In this document: positions 53,475-61,955 of the stretch, in pieces
Layout: each line of letters opens with the position of its first letter
Numbering within the stretch: the first letter of the stretch is position 1
Assembly: GCF_016889705.1 (NCBI RefSeq)
Contig: NZ_CP069526.1
Location: 4,712,001 to 4,776,000 of the forward strand
Length of the DNA: 64,000 nt
Direction: 5' to 3'
Source of the DNA: Amycolatopsis sp. FDAARGOS 1241
GTDB taxonomy: Bacteria > Actinomycetota > Actinomycetes > Mycobacteriales > Pseudonocardiaceae
Position numbers and translations under genes: made by a program
Notes under the pieces: model-generated
Databases searched by the model: none
Told to the model about the DNA's origin: nothing
The model's input: the letters and a program-made list of their open reading frames with translations, nothing else

Positions 53475-54634
53475 GTCAGCACCTTCCCTTCCGTGGCGGC
53501 GGCACCGAGCCGGGCTCGGGCCCGGGTGAAACCGCGTGGGTTGTTCCAGCCGAGGACGCCGGTGATCCGGCCGCCGGCCGCGTGCGCCGCGACGAACTTG
53601 CCGTCGGCCATCGCGCCGTCGACCACCGTCAGCTCACCGTCGGTGAAGGTGCCCGCAGCCTGGATCCGGATGTCGCCGGCGTGGGTCCAGAAGAAGTGCG
53701 ACGGCGCGAACGGCTCGTCGTGCCCGAGCAGGTTCAGCGCGGCGCGCCGGCCCTGCTCCGTGGCGTTCATGCGGTGCTCGAACCGCCGGTGGGTGCCTGT
53801 ACCTGGGTCGTGGTTGCACGCCACGTCGCCGGCCACGTACACCCGATCCGCGGCGCGGCAGAACACGTCGCAGCGCACCCCGCCGCGCAGGTCCAGTCCG
53901 GAGCCGGCGAGCCACTCAGTGGCCGGTTCGGCGCCGACCGCCGCGACCACGAGATCCGCCGCGAGCGTCGTGCCGTCGGCCAGCAGCACCGATCGGGCGT
54001 CCGCGGCCGCCACGCCGACACCCATCCGGAACACCACGCCGTGCCTCTCGCCCGCCGCGCGCACGAGCTCACCGAGCACCGGGCCGAACTGCCGGATCAC
54101 GGGAGTGGGCAACGGATCGACGACGGTCACCGCCGAGCCGAGCGACCGCGCGGCCGCGGCGATCTCGACGCCGAGGAACCCGGCGCCGACCACGACCGTG
54201 CGCCGAGCCGACCGCAGCCGCTCGCGCAACAACAGCGCGTCTTCGACGGTGCGCAGGTAACACACGCCGGTCGCGCCGGGCAGCCGCCGCGGGCGCACGC
54301 CGGTGGCGACCACGAGCCCGTCGTACCCCACCGCGGTCCCGTCGTCGAGCCGCACGCGGCGGCCGGGCAGGTCCAGCCCGGTCGCCCGCCGGCCGAGCCG
54401 GGTGTCCAGCCCGAGCTCCGCGACGCTCTCCGGCTCGCGCAACGCGAGCCGGTCCGGTTCCCAGGTGCCGAGGAGGACCTGCTTCGACAACGGTGGGCGG
54501 TCGTACGGCGCATGGGACTCCGCGCCGATCAGCGTGATCCGGCCGCCGAAACCGTGCTCGCGCAGGCTCTCCGCCGCGGTGAGGCCAGCCGCGCCCGCAC
54601 CCACGACCACCACCGCGCGCATGTCCGCGCTCAC
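53471..54634 (-). CDS. FAD-dependent ferredoxin reductase for the P450
   Basis: A 387-residue pyridine-nucleotide-disulfide-type reductase: GAGAAGLTAAESLRE (FAD), YDRPPLSKQVL, VVVGAGFLGVEIAAAARSLG (NAD) and VYVAGDVACNHDPGT. Of the putidaredoxin-reductase type. GTG overlaps the ferredoxin stop (GTGA). Supplies electrons from NADH to the ferredoxin. Confidence 0.9.
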   Translation of the reverse strand: MSADMRAVVVVGAGAAGLTAAESLREHGFGGRITLIGAESHAPYDRPPLSKQVLLGTWEPDRLALREPESVAELGLDTRLGRRATGLDLPGRRVRLDDGTAVGYDGLVVATGVRPRRLPGATGVCYLRTVEDALLLRERLRSARRTVVVGAGFLGVEIAAAARSLGSAVTVVDPLPTPVIRQFGPVLGELVRAAGERHGVVFRMGVGVAAADARSVLLADGTTLAADLVVAAVGAEPATEWLAGSGLDLRGGVRCDVFCRAADRVYVAGDVACNHDPGTGTHRRFEHRMNATEQGRRAALNLLGHDEPFAPSHFFWTHAGDIRIQAAGTFTDGELTVVDGAMADGKFVAAHAAGGRITGVLGWNNPRGFTRARARLGAAATEGKVLT

Positions 54635-54834
54635 CCGCCCGACACGGCCAGGCGGATCGCCCGCGCGGGACAGATCCGCTCGGCGCTGCGCACCGCGTCC
54701 TCTTCGGACGAGGGCACGTCACTCACGCGCAACACGACGATCCCGTCGTCCTCGCGCTGGTCGAACACCGTGTCCGACAACAGCACGCACTGCCCGGACG
54801 CGATGCACTTCTCGGCTTCCACTTCGACCTTCAT
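54631..54834 (-). CDS. 3Fe-4S-type ferredoxin
   Basis: A 67-residue ferredoxin with C10, C16 and C55 (followed by Pro): the C-x5-C...CP pattern of 3Fe-4S ferredoxins that serve actinobacterial P450s. Lies 12 bases after the P450 and overlaps the reductase. Confidence 0.92.
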   Translation of the reverse strand: MKVEVEAEKCIASGQCVLLSDTVFDQREDDGIVVLRVSDVPSSEEDAVRSAERICPARAIRLAVSGG

Positions 54835-54846
54835 GCACTGGCTCCG

Positions 54847-56028
54847 TTACCACTCGACGGGCATCGCGAACAGCCCGTAGAACACGTTTTTCGTCTTGAA
54901 CGGCAACTCGCTCACCGGCGCCGCGAGCCGCAGGCCCGGCAGGCGCCGCAGCAGCGTGGGGTACACCACCTGCAGCTCGACGCGCGCCAGCGGCTGTCCG
55001 AGACATTGGTGCACCCCGTAGCCGAAGGTGAGGTGGTGCCGCGCGGACCGGGACAGGTCCAGCTCGTCGGGTTTGCCGCCGAACGCCTCCGGATCGCGGT
55101 TGGCCGAGTCGTTGGCCGCGACCACGCCCTCGCCCTTGCGGATCAGCGTGCCCGCGACCTCCACGTCCTCGAGCGCGACGCGCCGCCGGCCGTAGTGCGT
55201 GATCGTCAGGTAGCGCAGCAACTCCTCGACCGCGTTCGCCACCGCCGCCGGCGAAGTGTCGGCCTTCAGCGCGGCGAGCTGGGCGGGGTTCTCCAGCAAC
55301 GCCAGCGTGCCGAGGGCGATCATGTTGGCGGTCGTCTCGTGCCCTGCGCGCAGCAGGAGGTTGAGCATGTTGATCAGCTCGTCGCGGCTCAGCCCACCCT
55401 GGCGCTCGATCTCGAGCAGGTGGCTGATCACGTCTGCCGCGGGCTCGGCGGATTTGCGCTCGACCAGCTCGCCGAGGTATGCACGAATCGTGGCGAAGGC
55501 CTCGAGCGCGTCGTCCGCGCTGGTCTCGCCCGAGATGAGCAATCCGCTCTGCCGCTGGAAGAACTCGTGGTCCTCGTACGGTACCCCGAGCAGCTCGGAG
55601 ATCACGCCCGACGTCACCGGCAGCGCGAACCCGGTAACCAGGTCGGCGGGCGGCGGGCCGGCGGTGAACTCGTCGAGCAGCTCGTCGACGTGCCGCTGGA
55701 TGCGCGGCCGCAGCGCCTCGACCCGCTTGATCATGAAGTCCCGGGTGAGCATCCGGCGGTGCGTGGCGTGCTCGGGGTCGTCCATGTTGAGGAACGTGGG
55801 GTGCTTCTGCCGGGTCACGGACACGCCCGCGCTGTGGCTCGGGAAGCCCGGGTTGGTCATGTCCGCGCTGAACCGAGGGTCGGCGAGCACGTCGCGGACG
55901 TCGTCGAAGCGGGTGACCAGCCAGGCGATCTTGCCGTCCCACAACCGCACGCGGGAGATCGGCTCCTCGGCGCGCAGTGCGCGGAACTCGGCCGGCGGGT
56001 CGAACGGGCAGCCCGGCGGCCGGGACAT
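54847..56028 (-). CDS. Cytochrome P450
   Basis: A 393-residue soluble P450: I-helix LLRAGHETTANMIALG, ExxR in VEELLRYLTI, and heme loop HLTFGYGVHQCLGQPLAR near residue 340. The annotated ATG lies inside a conserved region. The frame stays open upstream, and 15 codons earlier an ATC (56073) stands six bases after GGAGG, giving the family-like start xTTTEISGQPIPEYP. The real start may be that ATC, or a mutated ATG. Ferredoxin and reductase follow, so this is a three-component class I system. Confidence 0.92.
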   Translation of the reverse strand: MSRPPGCPFDPPAEFRALRAEEPISRVRLWDGKIAWLVTRFDDVRDVLADPRFSADMTNPGFPSHSAGVSVTRQKHPTFLNMDDPEHATHRRMLTRDFMIKRVEALRPRIQRHVDELLDEFTAGPPPADLVTGFALPVTSGVISELLGVPYEDHEFFQRQSGLLISGETSADDALEAFATIRAYLGELVERKSAEPAADVISHLLEIERQGGLSRDELINMLNLLLRAGHETTANMIALGTLALLENPAQLAALKADTSPAAVANAVEELLRYLTITHYGRRRVALEDVEVAGTLIRKGEGVVAANDSANRDPEAFGGKPDELDLSRSARHHLTFGYGVHQCLGQPLARVELQVVYPTLLRRLPGLRLAAPVSELPFKTKNVFYGLFAMPVEW

Positions 56029-56114
56029 CGGGTACTCGGGGATCGGCTGCCCGGAAATCTCTGTGGTAGTGATGACGCACCTCCGACTTGGCTTGAGCGG
56101 CCCGGAAAAGCGGA

Positions 56115-57023
56115 TCAGCGGTCCGCGCGGACGGGAGTGAGCTCGGCTGGCGGCACCGGGCCCGCCCCCGCGCCCAGGGTCGGGCAGACGACCGCGCCGG
56201 CGGCGCTGACTCCGACCGTCAGCTCGCCGACCCGCGTCACGGCCGCGGTCACCGAGTCGCCGTCGTGGATCGCTCCGACGCCGGCGGGGGTGCCGGTGCT
56301 GATGACGTCACCCGGGTGCAGCGTCATCACCGACGAGACGTATTCGACGAGCGCGGGCACGTCCCAGATGAGGTCGCGGATGTCGGCGTCCTGGCGCAGG
56401 GCCCCGTTCACCGAGCAGGTCAGCCGGAGTGTCTCCAGTGGACCGACCTCGTCCGGCGTCACCAGCCAGGGCCCCATCGGCGTGAAGGTGTCGAACGACT
56501 TGCGGGTGGAGCGGTCCTCCCCGCCGCGCATGGTGATGTCGAGCAGGCACGTGTAGCCGAACACGTAGGACAGGGCGTCGGCCGCGGGCACCTCGCGGGC
56601 CGTGCGGCCGATCACCAGCGCCAGCTCACCCTCCTGGTCGAACCGGCGGTCGCTGTAGGGCAGGCGGACCACGTCGCCGGCACCGATGAGCGACGAGGGC
56701 GCCTTGAGGAACACGCCGAGCGAGCCGACGTGCACGCTCTGGCTCATCTCGGCCTGGTGGTCCACGTAGTTCACCGGCGCGGCCACGATCTTGGTCGGGT
56801 CCGGCACCGGCGGCAGCACGCGGACCTCGTCGAGCGGGATGCCGGGGCCGTCGCCGAGGGGGATGTCCACCGCAGGGGCCCCGGACGCCTCGATGAGGCG
56901 CCGCATCGGGCTGAGCCCGGCCGGTCCGCCGGTGCGTTCCGGGGCGACCTCGCGCACCACGCCGCCGGCGACGACGCCGACCCGGTCGAGGCCGTCGCGG
57001 GCCCGGTAGCTGAGCAACTTCAT
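56115..57023 (-). CDS. Fumarylacetoacetate hydrolase family protein
   Basis: A 302-residue FAH-fold enzyme. Substrate/metal motifs: VNYVDHQAEM, FLKAPSSLIGAGD, DQEGELALVIGR, GYTCLLDITMRGGEDRSTRKSFDTFTPMGPWL and ISTGTPAGVGAIHDGD. In the gentisate pathway such enzymes hydrolyse fumaryl- or maleylpyruvate; position beside the dioxygenase gene supports that. Confidence 0.88.
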   Translation of the reverse strand: MKLLSYRARDGLDRVGVVAGGVVREVAPERTGGPAGLSPMRRLIEASGAPAVDIPLGDGPGIPLDEVRVLPPVPDPTKIVAAPVNYVDHQAEMSQSVHVGSLGVFLKAPSSLIGAGDVVRLPYSDRRFDQEGELALVIGRTAREVPAADALSYVFGYTCLLDITMRGGEDRSTRKSFDTFTPMGPWLVTPDEVGPLETLRLTCSVNGALRQDADIRDLIWDVPALVEYVSSVMTLHPGDVISTGTPAGVGAIHDGDSVTAAVTRVGELTVGVSAAGAVVCPTLGAGAGPVPPAELTPVRADR

Positions 57024-57046
57024 CGTCGGCTCCTCGGGTGTCGTGC

Positions 57047-58237
57047 TCAGGACGAAAGGACGGCGGATTCCGCCGCGTACAACCAGTCCAGCTCGCTGTA
57101 GTCCGCCGGGTGCCGGGCGCGCAGGTAGCGGTCGCGCAGCCCGAGCGTGACCGGGTCGCCGGTGTGCCAGACCTGCCCCCACAGCCGCGCCCGCGTCTGG
57201 CACAGCCCCGCGCGCGGGACGCGCACGGAGTCGTAGGACTTCACGGCCTTCCCGACGTCGGTACCGCTGCCCCGGAGCGCCTCGCCGAGCGCCAGCGCGT
57301 CCTCGAGCGCCTGGCACGCTCCCTGGCCGAGGTACTGCAGCATCGGGTGCGCCGCGTCGCCGAGCAGCACGGCCCGGCCGTGCACCCACGTGACCAGCGG
57401 GTCGCGGTCGTAGATCGGCCAGCAGCGGCCGGTCTCGATACGCGCCACGTGCCGCTGCACCTGCTCGCACGCCTCCCCGAACCGGCCGAACAGCTCCTCG
57501 ACCGGCCCCACCGGCTCGTCGCCGCGGCGGAAGGTGTCGCTGCGGAACACGGCAACCTGGTTGTACAGCTCGCCGCGGCGCACCGGATATTGGATGAGGT
57601 GCAGCCCCGGCCCGACCCACAGCACCACGTCGTCGTTGCTGACCTCGGTCCGCACCTCGCTCATCGGCAACGCGCCGCGATAGGCGACGTACCCACTCGG
57701 CACCGGCCGGTCGACGGAGACCAGCGTGCGCACCACGGAGTGCAGCCCGTCGGCGCCGACGAGCAGCTCGGTCCGGTAGGTGGCGCCGTCCGCGCAGCGC
57801 ACGCCGGCGCTGTCCTCGTCGGCCCACGCCTCCACGACAGTCCGGTTGTTCTCGAGCCGTACCAACGGTTCCGCCCGGCAGGCTTCGACCAGAATGGACA
57901 GCAGATCGCTGCGATGCACCACCACGTAGGGGTAGCCGTAGCGCTCGCGGAAGGCACCGCCGAGATCCAGCGTGGTGAGCGGATCGGCGGTGATCGCGTG
58001 CCGCATCACGCCGTACCGCGGCAGCACCGCGACCTCGAGCAGTTCGGCGAGCAGGCCGAGCCGGTCGAGCATCCGGATCGCGTTCGGGCCGAACTGCAGG
58101 CCCGCGCCGATTTCGGTGAATTCGGCCGCGCGTTCGAGCAGGTGCACCTCGCGCCCGGCGCTGGCCACGGACAGCGCCGCGGCCAGCCCGCCGATCCCAC
58201 CACCGACGATCAACGTGGGCAGGGGTGTCGTCGACAT
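57047..58237 (-). CDS. FAD-dependent aromatic hydroxylase (3-hydroxybenzoate 6-/salicylate-hydroxylase type)
   Basis: A 396-residue group A flavoprotein monooxygenase: GGGIGGLAAALSVASAG (FAD), LLVGADGLHSVVR (DG motif) and LLGDAAHPMLQYLGQGACQALEDA (GD motif). The pattern is that of salicylate and 3-hydroxybenzoate 6-hydroxylases, the latter producing gentisate, which matches the next gene. Confidence 0.88.
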   Translation of the reverse strand: MSTTPLPTLIVGGGIGGLAAALSVASAGREVHLLERAAEFTEIGAGLQFGPNAIRMLDRLGLLAELLEVAVLPRYGVMRHAITADPLTTLDLGGAFRERYGYPYVVVHRSDLLSILVEACRAEPLVRLENNRTVVEAWADEDSAGVRCADGATYRTELLVGADGLHSVVRTLVSVDRPVPSGYVAYRGALPMSEVRTEVSNDDVVLWVGPGLHLIQYPVRRGELYNQVAVFRSDTFRRGDEPVGPVEELFGRFGEACEQVQRHVARIETGRCWPIYDRDPLVTWVHGRAVLLGDAAHPMLQYLGQGACQALEDALALGEALRGSGTDVGKAVKSYDSVRVPRAGLCQTRARLWGQVWHTGDPVTLGLRDRYLRARHPADYSELDWLYAAESAVLSS

Positions 58238-58241
58238 CCGT

Positions 58242-59294
58242 TCAGCACTCCCGTTCTCGATAGAGGCCCAGTGCTTCGAGCACGGGTGCGTCACTGACGC
58301 TGAACACATCCAGGTGCTCCTCGGCGGCAAGGCCGTAGGGAGCCCAGGACGGCACCGCGAAGACGTCCCCCGGTGCGAGCGCGAAGCGCTGGTCACCGAT
58401 CAGCACTTCTCCGGCGCCGGCCAGCACGGCCCCGACCCGCGACCCGGTCTGCCGGGTCGTGCGGCTGCGGCTGCCGGCGCGCACGCGCCGCATCTCGCAG
58501 CGCATGGTGGGCATGACGTCGGCACCGGTCTGCGGATTGGTGTAGCGGATCTGCGCCTCCGTCCCACCGGTCGCCGCCAGCTGCGCGGCGAGCGCTTTGT
58601 CGGTGCCGGCCCGCCGGTACACGAGCAACGGCGAGTGCGCAGCCTCGTGCCGGGCCTTGCCGAGCCCACCGGGCACGAGACCCGGGCCTGCGCCCCAGAG
58701 CCGTTCGGCGGCCGAGTCCGGATCGCTTCGCGGGCCACCCTGGGTATCGGCGCCCTCCTCGAAGAACACCGCGTCCAGCGCGGCCACGACCGGCAAGTCG
58801 AGCACGTCCAGCCACATCATCGGCTCGGCGCCGGGGTTGTGGTGCTCGTGGAAGGTCATGCTCGGGGTGAGCACGAGGTCGCCCGTCGCCATGGGCAACG
58901 GGTCGCCGTCGACGAGGGTCCAGGCACCTTCTCCGGCGAGGACGAACCGCAACGCCGCCGGGGTGTGCCGGTGCGCGGGCGCACGCTCCCCCGCGCCCAG
59001 GTACTGCATTCCGGCCCACATGGTGGAGGTCGCGTACGGCGCGCCCCCGAGACCGGGGTTCGCGCAGGCCAGCACCCGGCGGTCGCCGCCGCGGTCGATG
59101 CCGACCAGTTCGCCGCTGCGAGCCGCGAGCGTGCTCAGCGCTTCGGCCCGCCACCGGTACGGGACGGTCCGGGGCACCGGCTCCGGCGTCAGCAGACCGG
59201 AGAGCTTCCACAACGGCTGGAGATCGGCTGCCGCCACGTCGCCGTACAGCTCGTCCAGCCGGCCGTCCTGATCGGTGAAGCGTGATGTCGCCAT
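58242..59294 (-). CDS. Gentisate 1,2-dioxygenase (bicupin)
   Basis: A 350-residue bicupin. First cupin: AHRHTPAALRFVLAGEGAWTLVDGDP and HEHHNPGAEPMMWLD, the iron ligand histidines. Second cupin near residue 290 (GAVLAGAGEVLIGDQRFALAPGDVFAVPSW) lacks such His. This matches ring-opening gentisate dioxygenases. GGAGGG lies upstream of ATG 59294. First gene of the operon. Confidence 0.9.
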   Translation of the reverse strand: MATSRFTDQDGRLDELYGDVAAADLQPLWKLSGLLTPEPVPRTVPYRWRAEALSTLAARSGELVGIDRGGDRRVLACANPGLGGAPYATSTMWAGMQYLGAGERAPAHRHTPAALRFVLAGEGAWTLVDGDPLPMATGDLVLTPSMTFHEHHNPGAEPMMWLDVLDLPVVAALDAVFFEEGADTQGGPRSDPDSAAERLWGAGPGLVPGGLGKARHEAAHSPLLVYRRAGTDKALAAQLAATGGTEAQIRYTNPQTGADVMPTMRCEMRRVRAGSRSRTTRQTGSRVGAVLAGAGEVLIGDQRFALAPGDVFAVPSWAPYGLAAEEHLDVFSVSDAPVLEALGLYREREC

Positions 59295-59325
59295 GGGGGT
59301 TTCCCTCCGCATGCCCAACTTGATT

Positions 59326-59341
59326 AGTACGTGTACGTACT
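59326..59341. promoter_or_regulatory. Palindromic operator between the gentisate operon and marR
   Basis: AGTACGTGTACGTACT contains perfect arms AGTACGT and ACGTACT with a 2-base centre, 32 bases before the dioxygenase ATG. It is the natural site for the divergently encoded double-MarR regulator. Confidence 0.6.
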
Positions 59342-59479
59342 ATGTTCCTCGACGCTAGACGCCGGTTTCAAGGCAGTCAAGGGCCTTGGCGAATGAACCG
59401 GGGCGGCGGCCAGGCCGAGATGGTACGGATACGGCCTATCTCGATTCGCTACAGTGAACTGGTCAAGAAGGGGATTCTC

Positions 59480-60409
59480 GTGCGAAACACCGCCATCGGC
59501 AGCAGCCCGCCTCCCCGCGCACCGGGACCGGTCACCCTCGCGCTGCCGCCAGACACGACGGCCGGGCACCTCATCCGCCGCGCCCAGCAGGCGCACACGG
59601 CGCTGTGGTCGGCCGAGGTCGGCGCCGAAGTCACCGGCCCGCAGTACGCGATCCTGAGCGCGCTCAGCCGCCGCTCGGGGGTCGACCAGGTCACCGCGGG
59701 CCGCGCCGCGTCCTTGGACAAGTCGACGACGGCCGACATCGTCGAGCGGTTGCGGCGCAAGGACTGGGTCCGCCGGGACCGCGACACCGGCGACGGCCGC
59801 CGATACCTGCTGTCACTGACCCCTTCGGCCAAGGCGATGCTGCCGGACCTCACCGGCCGTGTCGAAGCCGTGCAGGACCGGCTGCTGCAGCCACTGGGCC
59901 CGAACCTGCGGCGCAGCTTCGGCAGGCTGCTGGGCCAAGTGGCCTACCGGGGATCGGTGCCCGCGGCGGGCAAAGACGAGGACGAGGACGTCGAGGTGCT
60001 GCGCCTCAGCTCGACGCCCGGCCACCTCATCCGGCGGGCCGAGCAAGTGCACGGCGCGCTCTGGAGCCGGCACGTCGGCACACAGCTCACGCCCTCGCAG
60101 TACGCACTGCTGTGCAGCCTCGTCTGGCGCCCGGCGATCGACCAGACGGCGGCCGGCGAGATGGCCTCGCTCGACAAGTCCAGTGCCGCGGACATCGTGG
60201 CGCGATTGCGGCGACGAGGCTGGCTGCTCGACACCCGCGACGAAGCCGACCGGCGGCGCAAGCTCCTGGTGCTCACCGACCTCGCGCGCGACACGCTCGC
60301 CGGGGTGACGCCCGCGGTCCAGACCGTTCAGCACGAGCTGGTGGCCCCGCTGTCGCCCGCCGATCAGGACAAGCTGATCAGCCTGCTGCGCCGCGTTGCC
60401 TACCAATGA
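59480..60409 (+). CDS. Regulator with two MarR domains in one chain
   Basis: A 309-residue protein made of two similar MarR-like domains. Domain 1 (about residues 30-150): GHLIRRAQQAHTALWSAEV to GRLLGQVAY; domain 2 (about 180-309): GHLIRRAEQVHGALWSRHV to SLLRRVAY. Each has a winged helix (ASLDKSTTADIVERLRRKDWV and ASLDKSSAADIVARLRRRGWL). MarR proteins normally dimerise from single domains; here one chain may form the dimer. GTG 59480 preceded by AAGGGG. Divergent from the gentisate operon. Confidence 0.85.
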   Translation: MRNTAIGSSPPPRAPGPVTLALPPDTTAGHLIRRAQQAHTALWSAEVGAEVTGPQYAILSALSRRSGVDQVTAGRAASLDKSTTADIVERLRRKDWVRRDRDTGDGRRYLLSLTPSAKAMLPDLTGRVEAVQDRLLQPLGPNLRRSFGRLLGQVAYRGSVPAAGKDEDEDVEVLRLSSTPGHLIRRAEQVHGALWSRHVGTQLTPSQYALLCSLVWRPAIDQTAAGEMASLDKSSAADIVARLRRRGWLLDTRDEADRRRKLLVLTDLARDTLAGVTPAVQTVQHELVAPLSPADQDKLISLLRRVAYQ

Positions 60410-60809
60410 CGGTCCGGTGAGGACTGTGGCGGCCACGGCCGGGTGCGCCACGCTCGGCGCTGGTGCCCGCGATGCTCGTTTCCAGCCGGTAATCGATGAG
60501 TTAATCAGGTAAGCTCTGAGTTAATTGCCGGATCGTCGAGAAGCCACACCCGGACTGGCCAGTGTGGACACTCGCTCGCCCCGCGGCCGAGTTCGCACAG
60601 GCGTCGGAGATGCCGACGGGTTCCGGCTTGTTGACCGGATTGTTGGTTTTGCTGCCCTTGGCGGTGCCGGGTGCTCATCTGGACCTCTTCCCGTGGTGGA
60701 CCGCCGCCTCGCCGTACCAGCCGGTCATCCCTTCACTGCGCCACAGCAATCGCGCTTTCGGCGCCGCGCCGTTTTGGAGTTGTTGAATCGCCCCGCTTTC
60801 CGCGGTCTT
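60410..60809. other. Intergenic region with phased GAGTTAAT repeats
   Basis: No gene supported. GAGTTAAT occurs at 60498-60505 and 60518-60525, 20 bases apart (two helical turns), in an AT-rich patch. Such spacing suits a regulator binding direct repeats; it may be a promoter for the disrupted PucR gene. Confidence 0.35.
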
Positions 60810-60990
60810 GCAAGCGTCCCTGGCCTGCCCTCCAGCAACGCCTGGAGCATGGCCGAGCGTTCGTGTTCACGTGCGCGGATCCGGGACGCCTGTTGTTCTC
60901 GGTATCCCTCGATCGTCGCCTGGGTGAGGTGGTGCACGGCCTGCCACACGGTCGATCCCGCGTCAAGGAGGTCGCCGTCCGGCACGATGC
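60810..60990 (-). pseudogene. Inverted N-terminal segment of a PucR-family regulator
   Basis: On the minus strand, DLLDAGSTVWQAVHHLTQAT followed by IEGYREQQASRIRAREHERS and AMLQALLEGR is the segment just before the GGDEF-like middle domain of PucR/CdaR regulators. It should be on the same strand and directly before the plus-strand part that begins at about 61053. A local inversion is the simplest explanation. Confidence 0.55.
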
Positions 60991-61052
60991 CACCGGCCCG
61001 GTTCTCCTCCACCCGAGCCTGCCAGAGGAAACGCATGCTCTGTCCTGGGCCA

Positions 61053-61775
61053 TCACGCCTGGGGAAGCTGCCGGCATGCTCGGTGTCGGTTTCCGGGGGA
61101 GCTACGTGGTCGTGGCCGCAGAACTGGCCCCGGCCGGCCAACGGAGCCTGCCCGGGACCGACGCGACGCTGGCGTCGCGCGGAATCCGGTCAGCGTGGCT
61201 GGTCACGCCCGAAGCGCAGGTCGGCATCGTCGCCGTACCGGACGAAACCCGCCGCCGCGACCTGGTCGACGCGCTCCGGGCCGAGGCGACCGGACCGATC
61301 GGGGTGTCACCCCCCGTTCGACGATCCCGCTTCGGCCGCACTCGGTTTCCAGCTGGCCAACATGGCGCTCGCCGCCACTCTCCGGGAGCGTGGGCTGGTC
61401 ACTGTCTTCGACGACGAGGCGTTCGCGGTGACCGCCGTCGCGGCTGCCCCGGTCACGGGCCCGGCGGCCGACCGGATTCTCGCCGGCCTCGACGCCGCTC
61501 GGGCCGAGGAGCAAGATCTGCTCCTGCGCACCTTCCTGGCCTGGGTCGCCGACGACGGCCACGTGGCGCAGACGGCCGGGAAGCTGTCCTGCCACGCCAA
61601 CCCGATCCGGCGCCTGCTGCGCCGGTTCGAGAGCTACACCGGCAAGAGCCTGGCCAAGCCCCGGGATCTCGCCGAACTCTGCCTCGCCGTCGAAGTCCGC
61701 ATCCGGCTTACCCCCGGCACCGACCGCCGCTCTCCCCCGGTCGTCCCCGGCACCGTCGATCGCCTCACCGGATAG
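61053..61775 (+). pseudogene. PucR-family regulator, middle and C-terminal part, frameshifted
   Basis: From GEAAGMLGVGFRGSYVVVAAE through GIRSAWLVTPEAQVGIV runs the CdaR GGDEF-like domain. At the C run 61310-61315 the frame changes; deleting one C restores IGVSPPFDDPASAALGFQLA and the C-terminal helix-turn-helix (FLAWVADDGHVAQTAGKLSC then NPIRRLLRRFE). It lacks its own N-terminus, which is found inverted at 60810-60990. Confidence 0.65.
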
Positions 61776-61955
61776 GGAGGTTCGGCGGTGTGGCCGGCTT
61801 GATCGCGGTGACGCCCGCGAAGGGTGCCTCCACTGCGTCCCGGTGAGCCGAGGCGGTCGTGCGTGTTCTCCTGCCGTGGCGGAGTATGTGGGCATGCTTT
61901 CGTATCCGATGTGGCGCCTGCGCAGGATGACCGTCGAGATCCCGGGGGTGCGGGC

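Noticed and set aside
61366-61380. Possible second regulator gene starting inside the PucR relic
   Set aside because: The protein is continuous with the GGDEF-like part once the C run is corrected, so it is the same gene.
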